Below are positions 29,182 through 40,978 of a DNA stretch of 64,000 nt, piece after piece. The notes beneath the pieces were generated by a model. It did not search any database and was not told where the DNA came from. It saw only the letters and a list, made by a program, of their open reading frames with translations. The stretch covers positions 372,001-436,000 of the forward strand of contig QNQO01000812.1 in NCBI GenBank assembly GCA_003290165.1. The letters are read 5' to 3'. Positions within the stretch are counted from its first letter, which is position 1, and every line of letters begins with the position of its first letter. The position numbers and the translations under genes were made by a program. The stretch is from Berberis thunbergii (Eukaryota; Streptophyta; Magnoliopsida; Ranunculales; Berberidaceae).

Positions 29182-30630
29182 CTAGCAAAGGAGAAACAAA
29201 GCATTGGGAGAGGCTTTGATTTTCCAGATGAATCTCAAAAGTTTAGAGCCAAAAGTGGGAGGGGGAGAATGGAAGTAATATTGAAAGAAGAAAGTGTGAA
29301 AACCGTCAGGGTCAGAAGCTTTGTGGCTGCCCATATCGAATACAACCGCCTGAATATCTGCAACAATGGGAATAGCCAACAGTGTTGCATTATCCGCCTC
29401 CAAGATTATTGGACTAAATAAGGTGTGAATCCCCGGATTAAGAGTTGGATTGGAGGATTGAAAAATACTAGAGAAATAATCATTGATAGTGGCTCCAACA
29501 GTTTCCGGTGTGGAATGCCACACATTGTTGTCATCTTTAAGGCGAAAAATCAAGTTTTGTTTCCTTCGAAGCAAGGAAGTAAGGTGAAAGAATTTGATGT
29601 CTTTGTCACCGTTTCTGAGCCAGGAATAACTTAAATTGTTTGCCAAAACATCTCCTCTCGAAGCTGAAGTTCCAGCAAGGAAGTTGTGGCATTGTCCTTC
29701 AAAAAAGGATCATTTTGGAGTTTATCCAAGGAAGAGAAAGTGTCAGAGATGCACAACTGAATGTTCTTAAAGTCTCTCTTATTCCACCTAGTGAGGCTGT
29801 AGTTAAACTTCTTGGTTTTGAGATGAATATTGTGACTCGGAAAAGGGTGTTATCTAGGGACCCAATTACTTTGATTCACCCGTCTGCAAGAAGAATCTCT
29901 AGTCCACATATGGAAGAATTTAAAAGGTTTTGTATTATGGCTAGAATTCGTGACTAACTGAAGGGATATAGCCATGTCGTCCTGATTGTACAGCAGAAGC
30001 AGAAGGAAACAGGTCTAACCACTCAGTCGAAACAATGATATGATCCAGTTTAGCCTTAACACCATTTTTGTCTTTCTCTTGTTGTCTTTTTTCCTGTTGT
30101 TCTAGGTGAATTGATAACTGTCAAGAAAATTTCTAAGGTGACTGAGACTAGATCAAGAAGCTCATTTCTAAGGTGAATGAGACTAGATCAAGAAGGCCAG
30201 TTACCACCCATTTTTTCCCAGGTTCATTGATAGTATTCAAATCTCCAATAATAACCCTCGATAAAAGATTTAATAGAGTATAGGTTGGACATGGAATGCC
30301 ATAAATGCTCCCAAGTAACGGATTCGGTTCACCATTAACAAAAATAACAGACCATGTAGAGAAAGTAAAATAGTCATCTAGAATACAATTAAAGTAATTT
30401 CTACACGAAGAAAGAATAGTAAGGTGAATATCTGCTTTCCAAAAAAGTGCAAGTCCTCTAGCTAGTTCCTGTGCCCAGTTTCTGGTATAAGCGGTCCATC
30501 ATGGAATAACTACACTTGGTTTCTTGCAAAAAAATTATATCGGCATTATAATTTTTAGAGAGGGTCTTCAGGTTTTAGAATACTTTGGCAATCCCCATGC
30601 CTCAAGCGTTCCATGAAAGCATCATAAATG
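29182..30630 (-). pseudogene. Non-LTR (LINE) retrotransposon fragment: endonuclease to early RT
   Basis: On the minus strand the segment begins with an apurinic endonuclease start (TLSKNYNADIIFLQETKCSY near 30500). Downstream comes the LINE linker and early RT (SWLRNGDKDIKFFHLTSLLR, then HKASDPDGFH near 29260). Stops and frameshifts break it, and the RT stops abruptly at 29182, so most of the polymerase is missing. Confidence 0.82.
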
Positions 30631-31844
30631 AGGAGGCGACCCTCAACGGCGGTTGCCGCAACCAACTGGATAGCAATAGAGTTGGGAAGGCTAGTGTAAA
30701 TATGCGTAGGTAGTAGCAGAGTGACTGTCACGACCCGATCCGCATGATACAATATTGTCTTCTCTGGGTTCAACCTAACTACCCGCACGTCTTTAAAGCA
30801 CATTGTATTATGTGGATCCAAACTCGCACATATATAGTTCATATCTTTTTTATAGCTCAAGTGGCTCAACTAAGTATCATTGTTTAAATGACTTGACTAA
30901 AAGAGTTTTCTGTTTTATTATTTCACTAAGATTACTTTTGAATCGCCAATGGCATGACAACTCAACGGTTAGAACTTGGCAGATAGTACCACTAGATCAT
31001 GGGTTAACTAAATGATATTTTGCTCGTTTCCTTGACCATGAAGCATTTACAGCTCCACTATTCATGAAACATAACTTTTTTTATATAGTAGAGACAATAA
31101 CAATAACCTTTAAACATATTTATGCATCAGTATAATTATTAAAAACAACAAGATAGACAAATGAATTTGTGCATAAAAATGGAAGATAATTTAGAAAAAT
31201 ATATAAAAATTACTGCATAGCACATTACAAGAAACATGAAATAATACACATCCAAAATTACTGTCACAATAATCATATTACAGATTACATGCTCTAGTTC
31301 AATTAAAATCTAATCAATACTTTTAAATTGAAACCACATACGATCGCTGCTATAATATGACTCATTTTCATCGCCTTTCGCAACATTGTTGCCATGTCGC
31401 TCTGAAATATCCACCATGCGAATAAGTTTTGGTGTGTGCTTCATCTTTGACAACAGAGACATATCTCACAATTTCGATCCCCATCTCCTGTCATAATGTT
31501 CAAATTCTCATTACATATGAACCGAAACAATTGCAATTGTGATACCTAATTTTATATTGAAAAATTATTAAACAAATGATTATACCTCAAATTGAAAACA
31601 TAGACTTGTGATACCATCAGACCACCCACGCCTCACGTCGAGCAAGCACCAGTTAGCATAATATAAAGTAAAGTAACATTACGACCTTTAACATGTTTTA
31701 GCATTAGGTACGCTTGTCCACCACGATCTACAAATTATTTCCACCTGAACATCTGCACCAACAAGAATCCGCACCAGCGCTAACGATAGTCTAGTTGAAT
31801 GGTTAAGGTTGCGGTGGTTTAACAAAAAAAAATTGAAAAATTAC
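30631..31844. other. Repeat-derived spacer
   Basis: The block at 30727-30860 (GTCACGACCCGATCCGC and onward) resembles a widespread plant repeat, but I cannot name it. The remainder is AT-rich without a gene. Confidence 0.45.
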
Positions 31845-32812
31845 TTTTAGGGCCTACTATTTCACAAAATAGATAATTTAGATACCATAGTTGATGTAAT
31901 GGTTAATTTGTGCCTAATTTTATACTTTTATTACTAACAAGAACTCTTTTATTAACCCAGGTTAATCCATAAAGTTATATGACATATTTACCATTCTAAA
32001 CAAATAGAAAACATAATTTTATAGTTTTATGACCAACAAATGCTATATAACAAAAAACCTATGTTAATTGTTATTGAGCGACAAATTTAGTTACTCTTTG
32101 TTATTGACCAACAAGGACTATAGAAAAAAAATAACTATGGTAATTGCCTTGTTATTGAATGACAATTTTAACAAGGGCTATGGAAAAAAATAAGAAAAAA
32201 CATTAGCCTGTTTACTGACCTGAAAATAATGGACATCATATGATAAATCCAAATTTTATTTAGGTCAATGAACGGGCTAATGTTTTTTTTTTCTATAGTT
32301 CTTGTTAAAATCGTAGTTTAATAACAATTAACGTAGGGTTTTTTTTTGTAATCCTTGTTGGTCAATAAAACTAACAAAGAGTAACTAAAATTGGTCAATA
32401 ACAATTAACGTTTTTTTTTTTTTTTTTTTTTCTGTAGTCATTGTTGGTCAATAAAATTAACAAAGAGTAATTAAAATTGGTCAATAATAATTAACGTAAG
32501 TTTTTTTTACTGTAGTCCTTGTTGGTCAATAACATAGAGTGACTAAAATTGTCGTTCAATAACAATTAACGTTTTTTTTTCTTTAGTCCTTGTTGGTCAT
32601 AAAACTATAAAATTGAGTTTTCTATTTGTTTAAGAGGGAAAATATGTCTTATAACCTTATGAGTTAACCTGAATTAATAAAGAATAATTGTTAGTTATAA
32701 AAGTATAAAATTAGACACAAAGTAGCCATTACATCAACTAATATATCTAAATTGTCTATTTTGTGAAAAAAAAAATAGGCCCTAAAAGTTATTTTCTGGA
32801 AAAAAATAAAAA
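31845..32812. mobile_element. Second foldback element with a tandem array in one arm
   Basis: The left arm starts TTACTTTTAGGGCCTACTAT and the right arm ends with its inverse, ATAGGCCCTAAAAGTTA. Pairing continues for about 200 bp on each side. Inside, a unit of about 100 bp (TCCTTGTTGGTCAATAA, CTAACAAAGAGTAACTAAA, ATAACAATTAACG, poly-T) repeats three to four times between 32290 and 32600. Its inverse occurs in the left half (31990-32130). There is no coding capacity. Confidence 0.78.
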
Positions 32813-32844
32813 TCTCCACCGTGTTTATCAACCAACTAGGCCTC

Positions 32845-33321
32845 TGTCAGGATTAGTACCGTTGGTCAAAGAAATCATCGTCAGAGGTCTTTCAAGACTT
32901 TCCTAATGGTCTCAAAGCTCAATGTTCCATTTTGAAAAGTGCCCAAATGCTTAGCATCTATATTATAGGGGAAATTTTGAGCTCTTGACTGTGAGGACGT
33001 GTTGCCTTCATTGCATAGTCGGGCCAGATTGTACCGCTAGCATTTTTATTGTTTTCTTTGCAGTGTTTTTTAACTTCAAACTTGTATTTCCATCGATCGA
33101 TAGCATCGAACTAGTCTTGAGCAACGTCCTTTCGAACGTTCCTCCCCATTGTAATATATTGAATGTTAATGAAAGCTTTTGCTGACTATTGTGCATCGTT
33201 ATATTGTCTACAGATTGATATTGTGCATTCTCAAGTTAATGTTTGTGTCCGTCAAAGTAACTACTCATAAGCTTACTGTAAATTGGATAGCTAGTGCCGC
33301 ACTGATTGCTAGTCCGTGATA
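32845..33321 (+). mobile_element. Solo LTR of the chromovirus family
   Basis: It begins TGTCAGGATT and ends GCTAGTCCGTGATA. It is collinear with the reverse complement of the LTRs at 47607 and 52734 (shared ATCGATCGATAGCATCGAACT region). The terminal CA has mutated to TA. Flanking 5-mers GCCTC and GCCCC differ at one base, consistent with an old target duplication. It ends 485 bp before the NF-YB start codon. Confidence 0.85.
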
Positions 33322-33806
33322 GCCCCAATCCATTGATCCATTATACTAAATCCTCAACCCCGATCCAGGCCCACAAATCGACGGCCCAGATTCACCACCA
33401 TCTCCTCTTGTTCTCCATGGCCATGCTATTTGTAGAATCACTACAGCGAAGTGGAAGGAGCGAAACAGCAACAAAGCCTGCACTCTTTTCTCTATCTCCA
33501 TTGTATAAAGCCGAAAGAAGAGAGAGAAAATACCCAAATCGAACCAACGGTTTAGATAAACAAAACCCCTCATCTCGTTCGTCTCCTCCAGCGTCCGATC
33601 TCTTCTCCCAATAAAAAAAAAAAAAAAACCCTCCAGTCGCCTCTCTCTCTTTCCCTCTCTCGCGCCAAATACAAAATCTCCTTCAAAGTTTCGTTCATTT
33701 GCTAGTAGGGTTTTCAATTGCTGTTTTGTAGGTTTCTAATTTGGTTTCTTGATTCTTTGATGTTTATTGATTGTTGTTTCTTGATGATATAGGTTTTGAA
33801 GCAAGA

Positions 33807-36800
33807 ATGTCGGAGGGACCGGCGAGTCCAGACGGAGGAAGCCACGAGAGCGGAGAGCAGAGTCCGAGATCGAACGTTCGCGAGCAGGACAGGTACCTGC
33901 CGATCGCGAACATAAGTCGGATCATGAAGAAAGGCCTTCCGGCTAATGGAAAGATAGCTAAGGACGCGAAAGAGACTGTGCAAGAATGTGTTTCGGAGTT
34001 CATCAGTTTCGTCACCAGCGAGTATGTGTGAATTGAGATCGAGTGTTTTTTAATTGGTTGATTTGATTGAAATTTGAATCTGAATTTGAGTTTTTTTTTT
34101 TTTTTTTTTAGGGCCAGTGACAAGTGTCAGAGGGAGAAGAGGAAGACTATAAATGGAGACGATCTGTTGTGGGCGATAGCTACACTAGGGTTTGAGGAGT
34201 ATATCGATCCGCTCAAGGTGTACCTCAGTAGGTACAGAGATGTAAGTTTTCTGGATTCAATTTTGGTTTGTCATTGTTTGAAAAATTATGAAAGGAGTTT
34301 ATACTGACAGTTTGATGTTTCTTTGCTTTGTCGGTCGATTACTACTTGCAGATGGAGGTAATTGAATTGGTTATTGTATTGATTTTTTAGTTTAGTTATT
34401 TGTCCTTTATGAATGCTTACTAATTAGTCAATTTTGAGTTGGTAGGGTGACAGCAAAGGCATCAAAGAAGGTTCTTTCAGGAAAGAGAGTCACGGGGTTC
34501 AAACTCAAAATGCTCAGGTGTGCATGTGATTGATGTATTACTGCTTAAGATAAGATAATATGAATACGTCGTTGCTTTAATTTTGTGTTATTGACAAACA
34601 ATTGTGGCAGGTTGTTCACCGGGGATCTTTCTCTCAGGGAACCAACTTTATGAATTCTCAAGTAAGGTTTCACCATCCTAATGTGCATGATTTTATGGAT
34701 CTAGACCAGCAATTCAACAATTACACGTTTGATCAACCTATTTGGAGGATTTTACTTAACTAAGTTTCCCCTATTGCTCAGTTCTCCTTTTAGTGCTATT
34801 TGTCCTTGTGGACATTTAAACATGGTCGTGTTGAACATATGTTTTGCACCTTGAATAATGATATCTATGGTCGACTTAGACTAGGTTGTATTTTTTACTA
34901 GATGACATTTCCATTAAAATTTGTGACTTTTGACTATGTCAACATCCAATTAGAATAACCAGTCATGTATATTGTGTAGTTAGTAAATTCATCATTCACA
35001 TAACCTTGTGTGGTTTCTGTCATTTAGCAGCCCAATGCAAGTAATCAAGGCGGCTTGGTAAAGTGAGGTGTCAAATGTTTTAAAGAGAAATCTAGAAAAA
35101 TACAAAGTAGTAATAGTCAATAAAATAAGATAACAAAAACTTGAAAAAAAAATAGCTTGGACACTAGATCCTCTGGGATTGAAGACCATTTATAAGAATA
35201 GTTGGAGAAACATGTCATTGAGGTTTCCATTTTGTTTTAGAAATCCTTGTCAAAAAATAAAGGTCTTGGGATTAGTTGGTGGCGTGCGTGGCCTCTAAAA
35301 TGAAAAATATTTATGTTGTGCCTTTCATACTGTAGCTTAAAGAGTGGAGGGTTTTTGTTAAAGAAACCAAAATCCTTTCCAAATCCATGAAATGGTTTGA
35401 ATGGATAAGCAATCCAAAACATCTGTGACAGTTGTTGATTTGATATCATGAAACACCGGTAGAGAGTTATCTTCTAGAAGATTACCATTCCCAACGACAA
35501 ATGCTTTAGCTTGCATAGAGGTGTCAATGATTAGGAAGAGTCCAACCTGGCAACCTCATTTAGCTTATCTGTAATAATTTCTTCACTGTCAAGGATTGCC
35601 ATGATATATTCTGTAGGGTGGATTTAGATGTTGAATCTCCAACTGGGAGTTTCCCATCCCACTGGTTTTGGATGAAGCATGATCCTCCTGGGACCTCCAC
35701 ACATCAACCTATTCTTCTAGACATTCTCTCATGGTCATCCTCACGACCGGTAACCTAGCCAAGTGTGGACTCATCATCACAAACAGGTGCACTCTTTGCC
35801 AAGGGCAATTGGAATCTATTGATCATCTATTTTTTAGAAGCTCTCTAGGCAATTACAGGCAGATTGGTTTAGTGATGGAGGTTGGCTGTTTCAGTGGATG
35901 AAAAAATGGGACTCTCGTACTCTCTCTTCTCAAGGGAAATGGTTATAGAATGAGATATTTAGGACCTGGATTTGGGCTATATGGCAAGAAAATCAACGCA
36001 TATTTCTTTGGAAAAAGTACAGTAGTTGTGGATATTTGCAGGAGCATCAACTTCACTGCTTGGCAATGGGGTGGGGGTGGGGGTGTGTTACCTGGCAGAT
36101 TCTGGAAAGACAATATCCTTTTCAAATATTTGCTTTACTTGGTTTTCTATTTTTAATGGTCTTGCTTAGACTCTTCTATGATTTTATTTATTTATTTATT
36201 ATTATTATTATTGTTTTCTATTTGCTGCGTTCCTTGCCCCGTCTTTTGTGGGATTTTCTTGCTGTGTTTGCCTAAACTTTTGTTCGTTCAACGAGGCAAC
36301 GACACCCCTATTTATAAATTTAGGGAACCAAAGTTGGATTGGTAAAGACTCTAAACAAACAAGAAACTTCAAAAAATTTGGGAAAGAATAGTCTATCGAG
36401 ACAGCTGATTGCAGAGAAGTATAGGGACCACAGACATGGTTGGTTCACTAATCTGATAGTTACACATGAGTGTGCTCGTTGGAGAGCAGTCATGAACTTA
36501 AAGATGAGATTCAATCATTGTTATCGTTAATAGGAGAGATGGAATCGTTTTTTTGGAGGATAAATGGTTAGGAGAACAACCATTCAGACAAGTATTTGGA
36601 GATATATTCAGGACATCTCTCACTTCACAGTAGCTTTGGAAGTTTCTTGCAATTTAGCTCCAGCAAGGGCGTGGAATGACTCAGAAAATTGGGCAGAAGA
36701 ACAGCTAAGTCTGTAAAACTATCAGATGTATTAACTTCAGATCAGTGGAGATGGAATAAACAAACCAAGGGGTTTCTGTCAGGAGTTGTTTACCTCGGTC

Positions 36801-39647
36801 CATCTTTAAGGACAATAGGGAGATAATGACAGAGACTGCACATGGTCAAACACTAACAATGGACAATTTGGCTAGTAAAGGACTGATTATTGCGAATATA
36901 TGCAGGAAGTGTGACGGGAACCTAGAAACCATAGATATATCAACTTTTCTTCAATGTGTCCATTTGCTAGGGAATAATGGTCGTCACTGATTTTAGAATG
37001 TCAGAGGCAAATGCCATAAGCTAGCTTAATATATCAGTGAAAGAACATGTCAATCTCGATTACGGTGGTATGGTTATGGACAGACTCCTAGTAGCAGTCA
37101 TGGTTGTATTATGCACCGGAAGAAAAGGGGAGGGGGGGAAGAGCACTAGAATGTTTGATGGAAGGTTGAGCGGCATCAGTCAGTTCCGTTTGAAGGCTAA
37201 CGCTCTACTCTTGCTGTGGGGAGTGCTTGACTAAGTACCATTCAGTGATGTGGTATTCGTTTCAGCTGTTTAATGACTAAACATTAGGCGGTTGTGTTGC
37301 TTGGTATGATTTGTGGGTTTTTTTCGCCGTGAATTTCAATTTTTTGCTGCCTTGTAATATCGCTCCTTGTGAGTTCTCACTCGTTTTCATTTCCACTATT
37401 AATGGTATCTGTTTTATTGATTAAAAAAAAACTTACGAATTTTGGAAAACAAAGCCTGACCTGTGGAGAAAAAAGACTTCAAGAGGGAAAGAGCTTTAGC
37501 TCTTAAAGAACAATATACAGGTTTTCTTGACGATTAGAACCCTATATAATAGAAGTTAACAAGCTTGGTTTAACTGCAGTAAAATTTCTGACATTTTGGA
37601 ACATTCTCAAAATGAATCTCAAGGTTCACTAAACCAATGACACCGGTCATACCTGTGTATTTGTCGATTGACTTTTAGATAAGTACACACTGCCTTGATT
37701 TTATGGCTTTTTTTACATCATCTTGAACTCATCACAAAGTCTAAACACACTATCCTTGTTTTGGTAGGCAACAAGTCAATTAGGTTTTAGATCTCTTTGA
37801 CAATCTTAGCTTTGTATTGAGAACACACTCACTGTCAGGTTAATAGTAAAGGGTGCAAACCTTCCACAGTGTATTGATACGGTGTTGCTACGATGTGCAA
37901 CGTTCCATCATTATTGATGCAGTCGATTTTCTCTCCCTACTTTGACTCTGTTCCTGCTGACCTGCACAAGTAATGCACGTGAGCCACAGACCACCGTGGG
38001 GTGGCCGATGACACTCCGATGCTAAAGTCAGACAGGGATTTGAGGAATGTGTAATGCTGTAACACGAAATTTATAGCGTACCTTAGCTTACCAACCTCAT
38101 GTATTATTTATAGTGCAAGGAGTTCTGGTTCTACCAGATTATCGTAGGCGTAGTTTAGGAAGGAGATCTTCGTGGATATCCCTTTTTAATTAGGAGACAT
38201 GCTGTAGGAGGAAAGTTCCCTATTAGCTTTGCACTCCTAGATACGCAGGAGATAGTTTCCAATCCAAGAGCAATCCGTAGAAGGGAGTTTCCTTGTGTGG
38301 AAGATACTCTGGAGTTTGCTTCCTATTTGGAAGCAGAGAGCAGCTGTAGTTGCCGATCCTCGAGATACTTGCCTGAAGAAGGCTTATGGGTATCGTGGAT
38401 AGTTGTGAGGCGTGTGGGCCTAACATGCTGTGAGAGTCCGAATCCGCTTGGCGGACTAAAGTTGAGCGGGCTTAGATTCGCTTGGCTGTGTTGGGCCAAT
38501 GCTTGGGCCCATAGTTTCTCGAGATCATCATGACACGTGTTCGGCTTAGGAGTGTGACCGTTTTTATGTATCATCAGTTACTATAAGCCTTCTACCTTTT
38601 GGAACTTAATAGTAACCTTCTCAGGCTCAAGTGTGGGTTGTGATAGAGTTAAGTTTTCAGTGTGTACGAGAATAGCAAGATTTAGAGCTTGAGGAGTTTT
38701 GAGATGCAATATTGAGCTCCTTACCCACCCAACAAGTGTATAGATGAAATAATGAGCTGAAAGCCGTTCACTGAGGCTGACACAGTCTGTTGGAGTGGAA
38801 AATTTATTATCTAAAGGGAGCGAGGTGGTTGCACTGATGATAAGTGCTTGATCCAAAACATGGTGTGTTACGTACATGTACTCTCCCTATGATTGTAGCC
38901 TATACGAAGGACTTGTCACCAGAAGTTTCTGTGTAATTGATCTGGTGACGGGCTGATGAACCTGCCAGATTGGGATTATTGCACACCCGTAAAGTAGGCA
39001 TTGTGTCTCAGGACCTACAAGATGATTAGTATTGTTTTTCTTGTTCCATTAGTTTTTGTTGAGGTATGCAGTATGCAAATGAAGTCAACAGTTACGGCAG
39101 CCATCAACTAAATATGGTTAGAGTGATGTAGTGGATATGGATGCCCCCAAATTATCTTTGGATCAATTGGCGGAGAAACATTTTGAAGATGGGGGGACTG
39201 ATTTTGGAAGGAGTTAGCAAACTTGGGTCGAGAGAGCTTTATTTCGTATTCAATGGAAGATGGGATGTTTTGTATTTTTTGGGGGTGTGCAATGACTTCC
39301 TCACTCATTTTCATGCTCTTGCTTGATTAATAAAATTTTCTTTGTAGTTTCTATCATCGTATAATAAAAAAATAATAGGCATTTATCAACAAAGGGAAGC
39401 TAAGGTCCCCTTATTGTATACGACTTCTAAGGTTCATTCATCCTATGAGTTTCAACTTGAAAATAATATAAGTCTACATGAGCAATGTTCTATGCTGTCT
39501 CAATCAGAATCTTTCATATATGTTATTGGTTGGTTGTTTTCGGCGTTATTTTGGTTTTTGATACTGAAAATCTCTTATATTTTGCAGGCACTGCCACAAG
39601 GACAGGGGCAGCCGCATCTCATGGTTCCTATGCAAAAAACTGATTAG
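33807..39647 (+). CDS. NF-YB: Nuclear transcription factor Y subunit B
   Basis: NF-YB pairs with NF-YC through a histone fold and, with NF-YA, binds CCAAT boxes in the nucleus. Exons are 33807-34021, 34112-34241, 34352-34357, 34446-34517, 34611-34661 and 39588-39647, in phase, for 177 aa. The conserved core spans about residues 25-118: [58 protein letters not shown]. It is of the non-LEC1 type by its motifs. Exon 3 is a 6-nt micro-exon encoding Met-Glu. Without it the family-typical YR(D/E)MEGD block loses two residues. The C-terminal HRGSFSQG and [11 protein letters not shown] pieces match the NF-YB1/8/10 clade. The last intron, 4.9 kb, is filled with transposon debris. Upstream, a solo LTR occupies the promoter region. 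Confidence 0.95.
35640..37440 (+). pseudogene. LINE 3' fragment in the last NF-YB intron
   Basis: A zinc-finger RVT block ([20 protein letters not shown], then [13 protein letters not shown]) lies at about 35735-35835, followed by a [18 protein letters not shown] stretch. The region ends in TTTTATTGATTAAAAAAAAA near 37420, a typical plant LINE tail. Frames are broken throughout. Another LINE-like tail, with ATT repeats, lies near 36180-36300, so more than one insertion may be present. Confidence 0.72.
37441..39587. other. Remainder of the last NF-YB intron
   Basis: Includes repeat-like DNA near 37980-38560 (GACCACCGTGGGGTGGCCGA) that resembles LTR-type sequence, but ends and orientation are not determinable. 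No gene is recognised. Confidence 0.45.
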
Positions 39648-40978
39648 GCACTCCGCTGACTAATTTGTCATTTGGAATGTTATTACAAGATTGTGTTTGC
39701 AATCCATAATATATTTATCTTTCTGGTTAGCTGTGTTGCTGTCATCATTCGGATGACAGCCGTCGTTTATGTGAGAGAGTTCTGTATATTTTGGGTGTTT
39801 TTTCAAAGTATATTGATATCAACAAATTCATTGACAAAGCCCATTCTATGAACTTGTTACCATTTAGTATTTATGGAATTGTCACTATTTAATATCCTTG
39901 TTCACGTTTTCCTCTAGATAGCCAAGCAGGATTTTATTGATAATCTTAATTTGTGTGAAAGTGCCAAGTTACTGGTGTAAGCGTTTCTGGGTTGAGACAT
40001 CTTAATTTTTCTTACCTGATCTAATTTCTCCACGGCTTCTTATATTAGATCCTTAAAAAGAGAAAGAGTCGAGACATACTTCTTTTTATTGTCATGCTTC
40101 TTCTTCTAGGTGACAAACTGAGTTGATACATTAACCAAAAATTGAATCACTGCCATTCGAGTGTCAAACCTAACCCAGAATTGGATTACTTGCTGTTTGG
40201 CATGAGAAACTTCATAAAGACGTGAAGAAGTGAACCGTTTAGTACCTCGATTTTATTAGGTCTTTGCACAGCTCTAATCCAAAACATGGAAGAGTCCCGA
40301 TATAACATAATGTTCAATTTGTCAACAAAACCAAAGTCATAATCTAATTAATAAATAAAGTAATAAACTATCAAAAGCACAAACATTAGTTGACTTACAA
40401 GAAGAACAAGAACAAGAAGAACAAACATTAGTGGAAGATGATGAAACATTAGTTGACTTACAAGTAGATGCACCAGAAGAACATATATGACGGGATGGAA
40501 ATGGATAACAGAATGGTTAAATTGGATCAAAATTCAAAATTTTGACCACATAGCAATGTGAGATAAATTTAAATGTTTGCACATTCCATTGGTTAAGTCT
40601 ATTATTTACAAATACTTAGAGGTGCTTGAAGCAAAATAATCCAGGCTTTTGTACAATCTAGTTTACAATTGAAACATTTTATCACACACCTAGTGCTCAA
40701 ACAAAGAGATAAGCAATTTAGCAACTTACACCCGTTAAGTCTACAAGATAAGGAAAAGATGAGAGTTAGCAACATACCTTGGAAATAGACCAAAAGTGTA
40801 GTATTTGTTTGCATTTGCAACTCTCAGCCACAAAAGAAAAAAAATAAAAATAAAAATAAAAATAAAACAATATTTACTAGTTACAAATAAGATTGAATTA
40901 CATAACAGTTACGAAGTTAATACGAAATAAGAATTACTTCAAATATATGCGTCTATTGTCCATTAGATTGTTCTTCAG
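39648..40978. other. 3' flank of NF-YB and spacer
   Basis: No supported coding region. A short internal duplication (AACATTAGTTGACTTACAAG) occurs at about 40383 and 40445. The missing N-terminal exons of the following pseudogene are not found here. Confidence 0.5.

Noticed and set aside
33306..33717. Open frames on both strands before NF-YB
   Set aside because: They lie in the leader/promoter region and have low-complexity composition with no domain.
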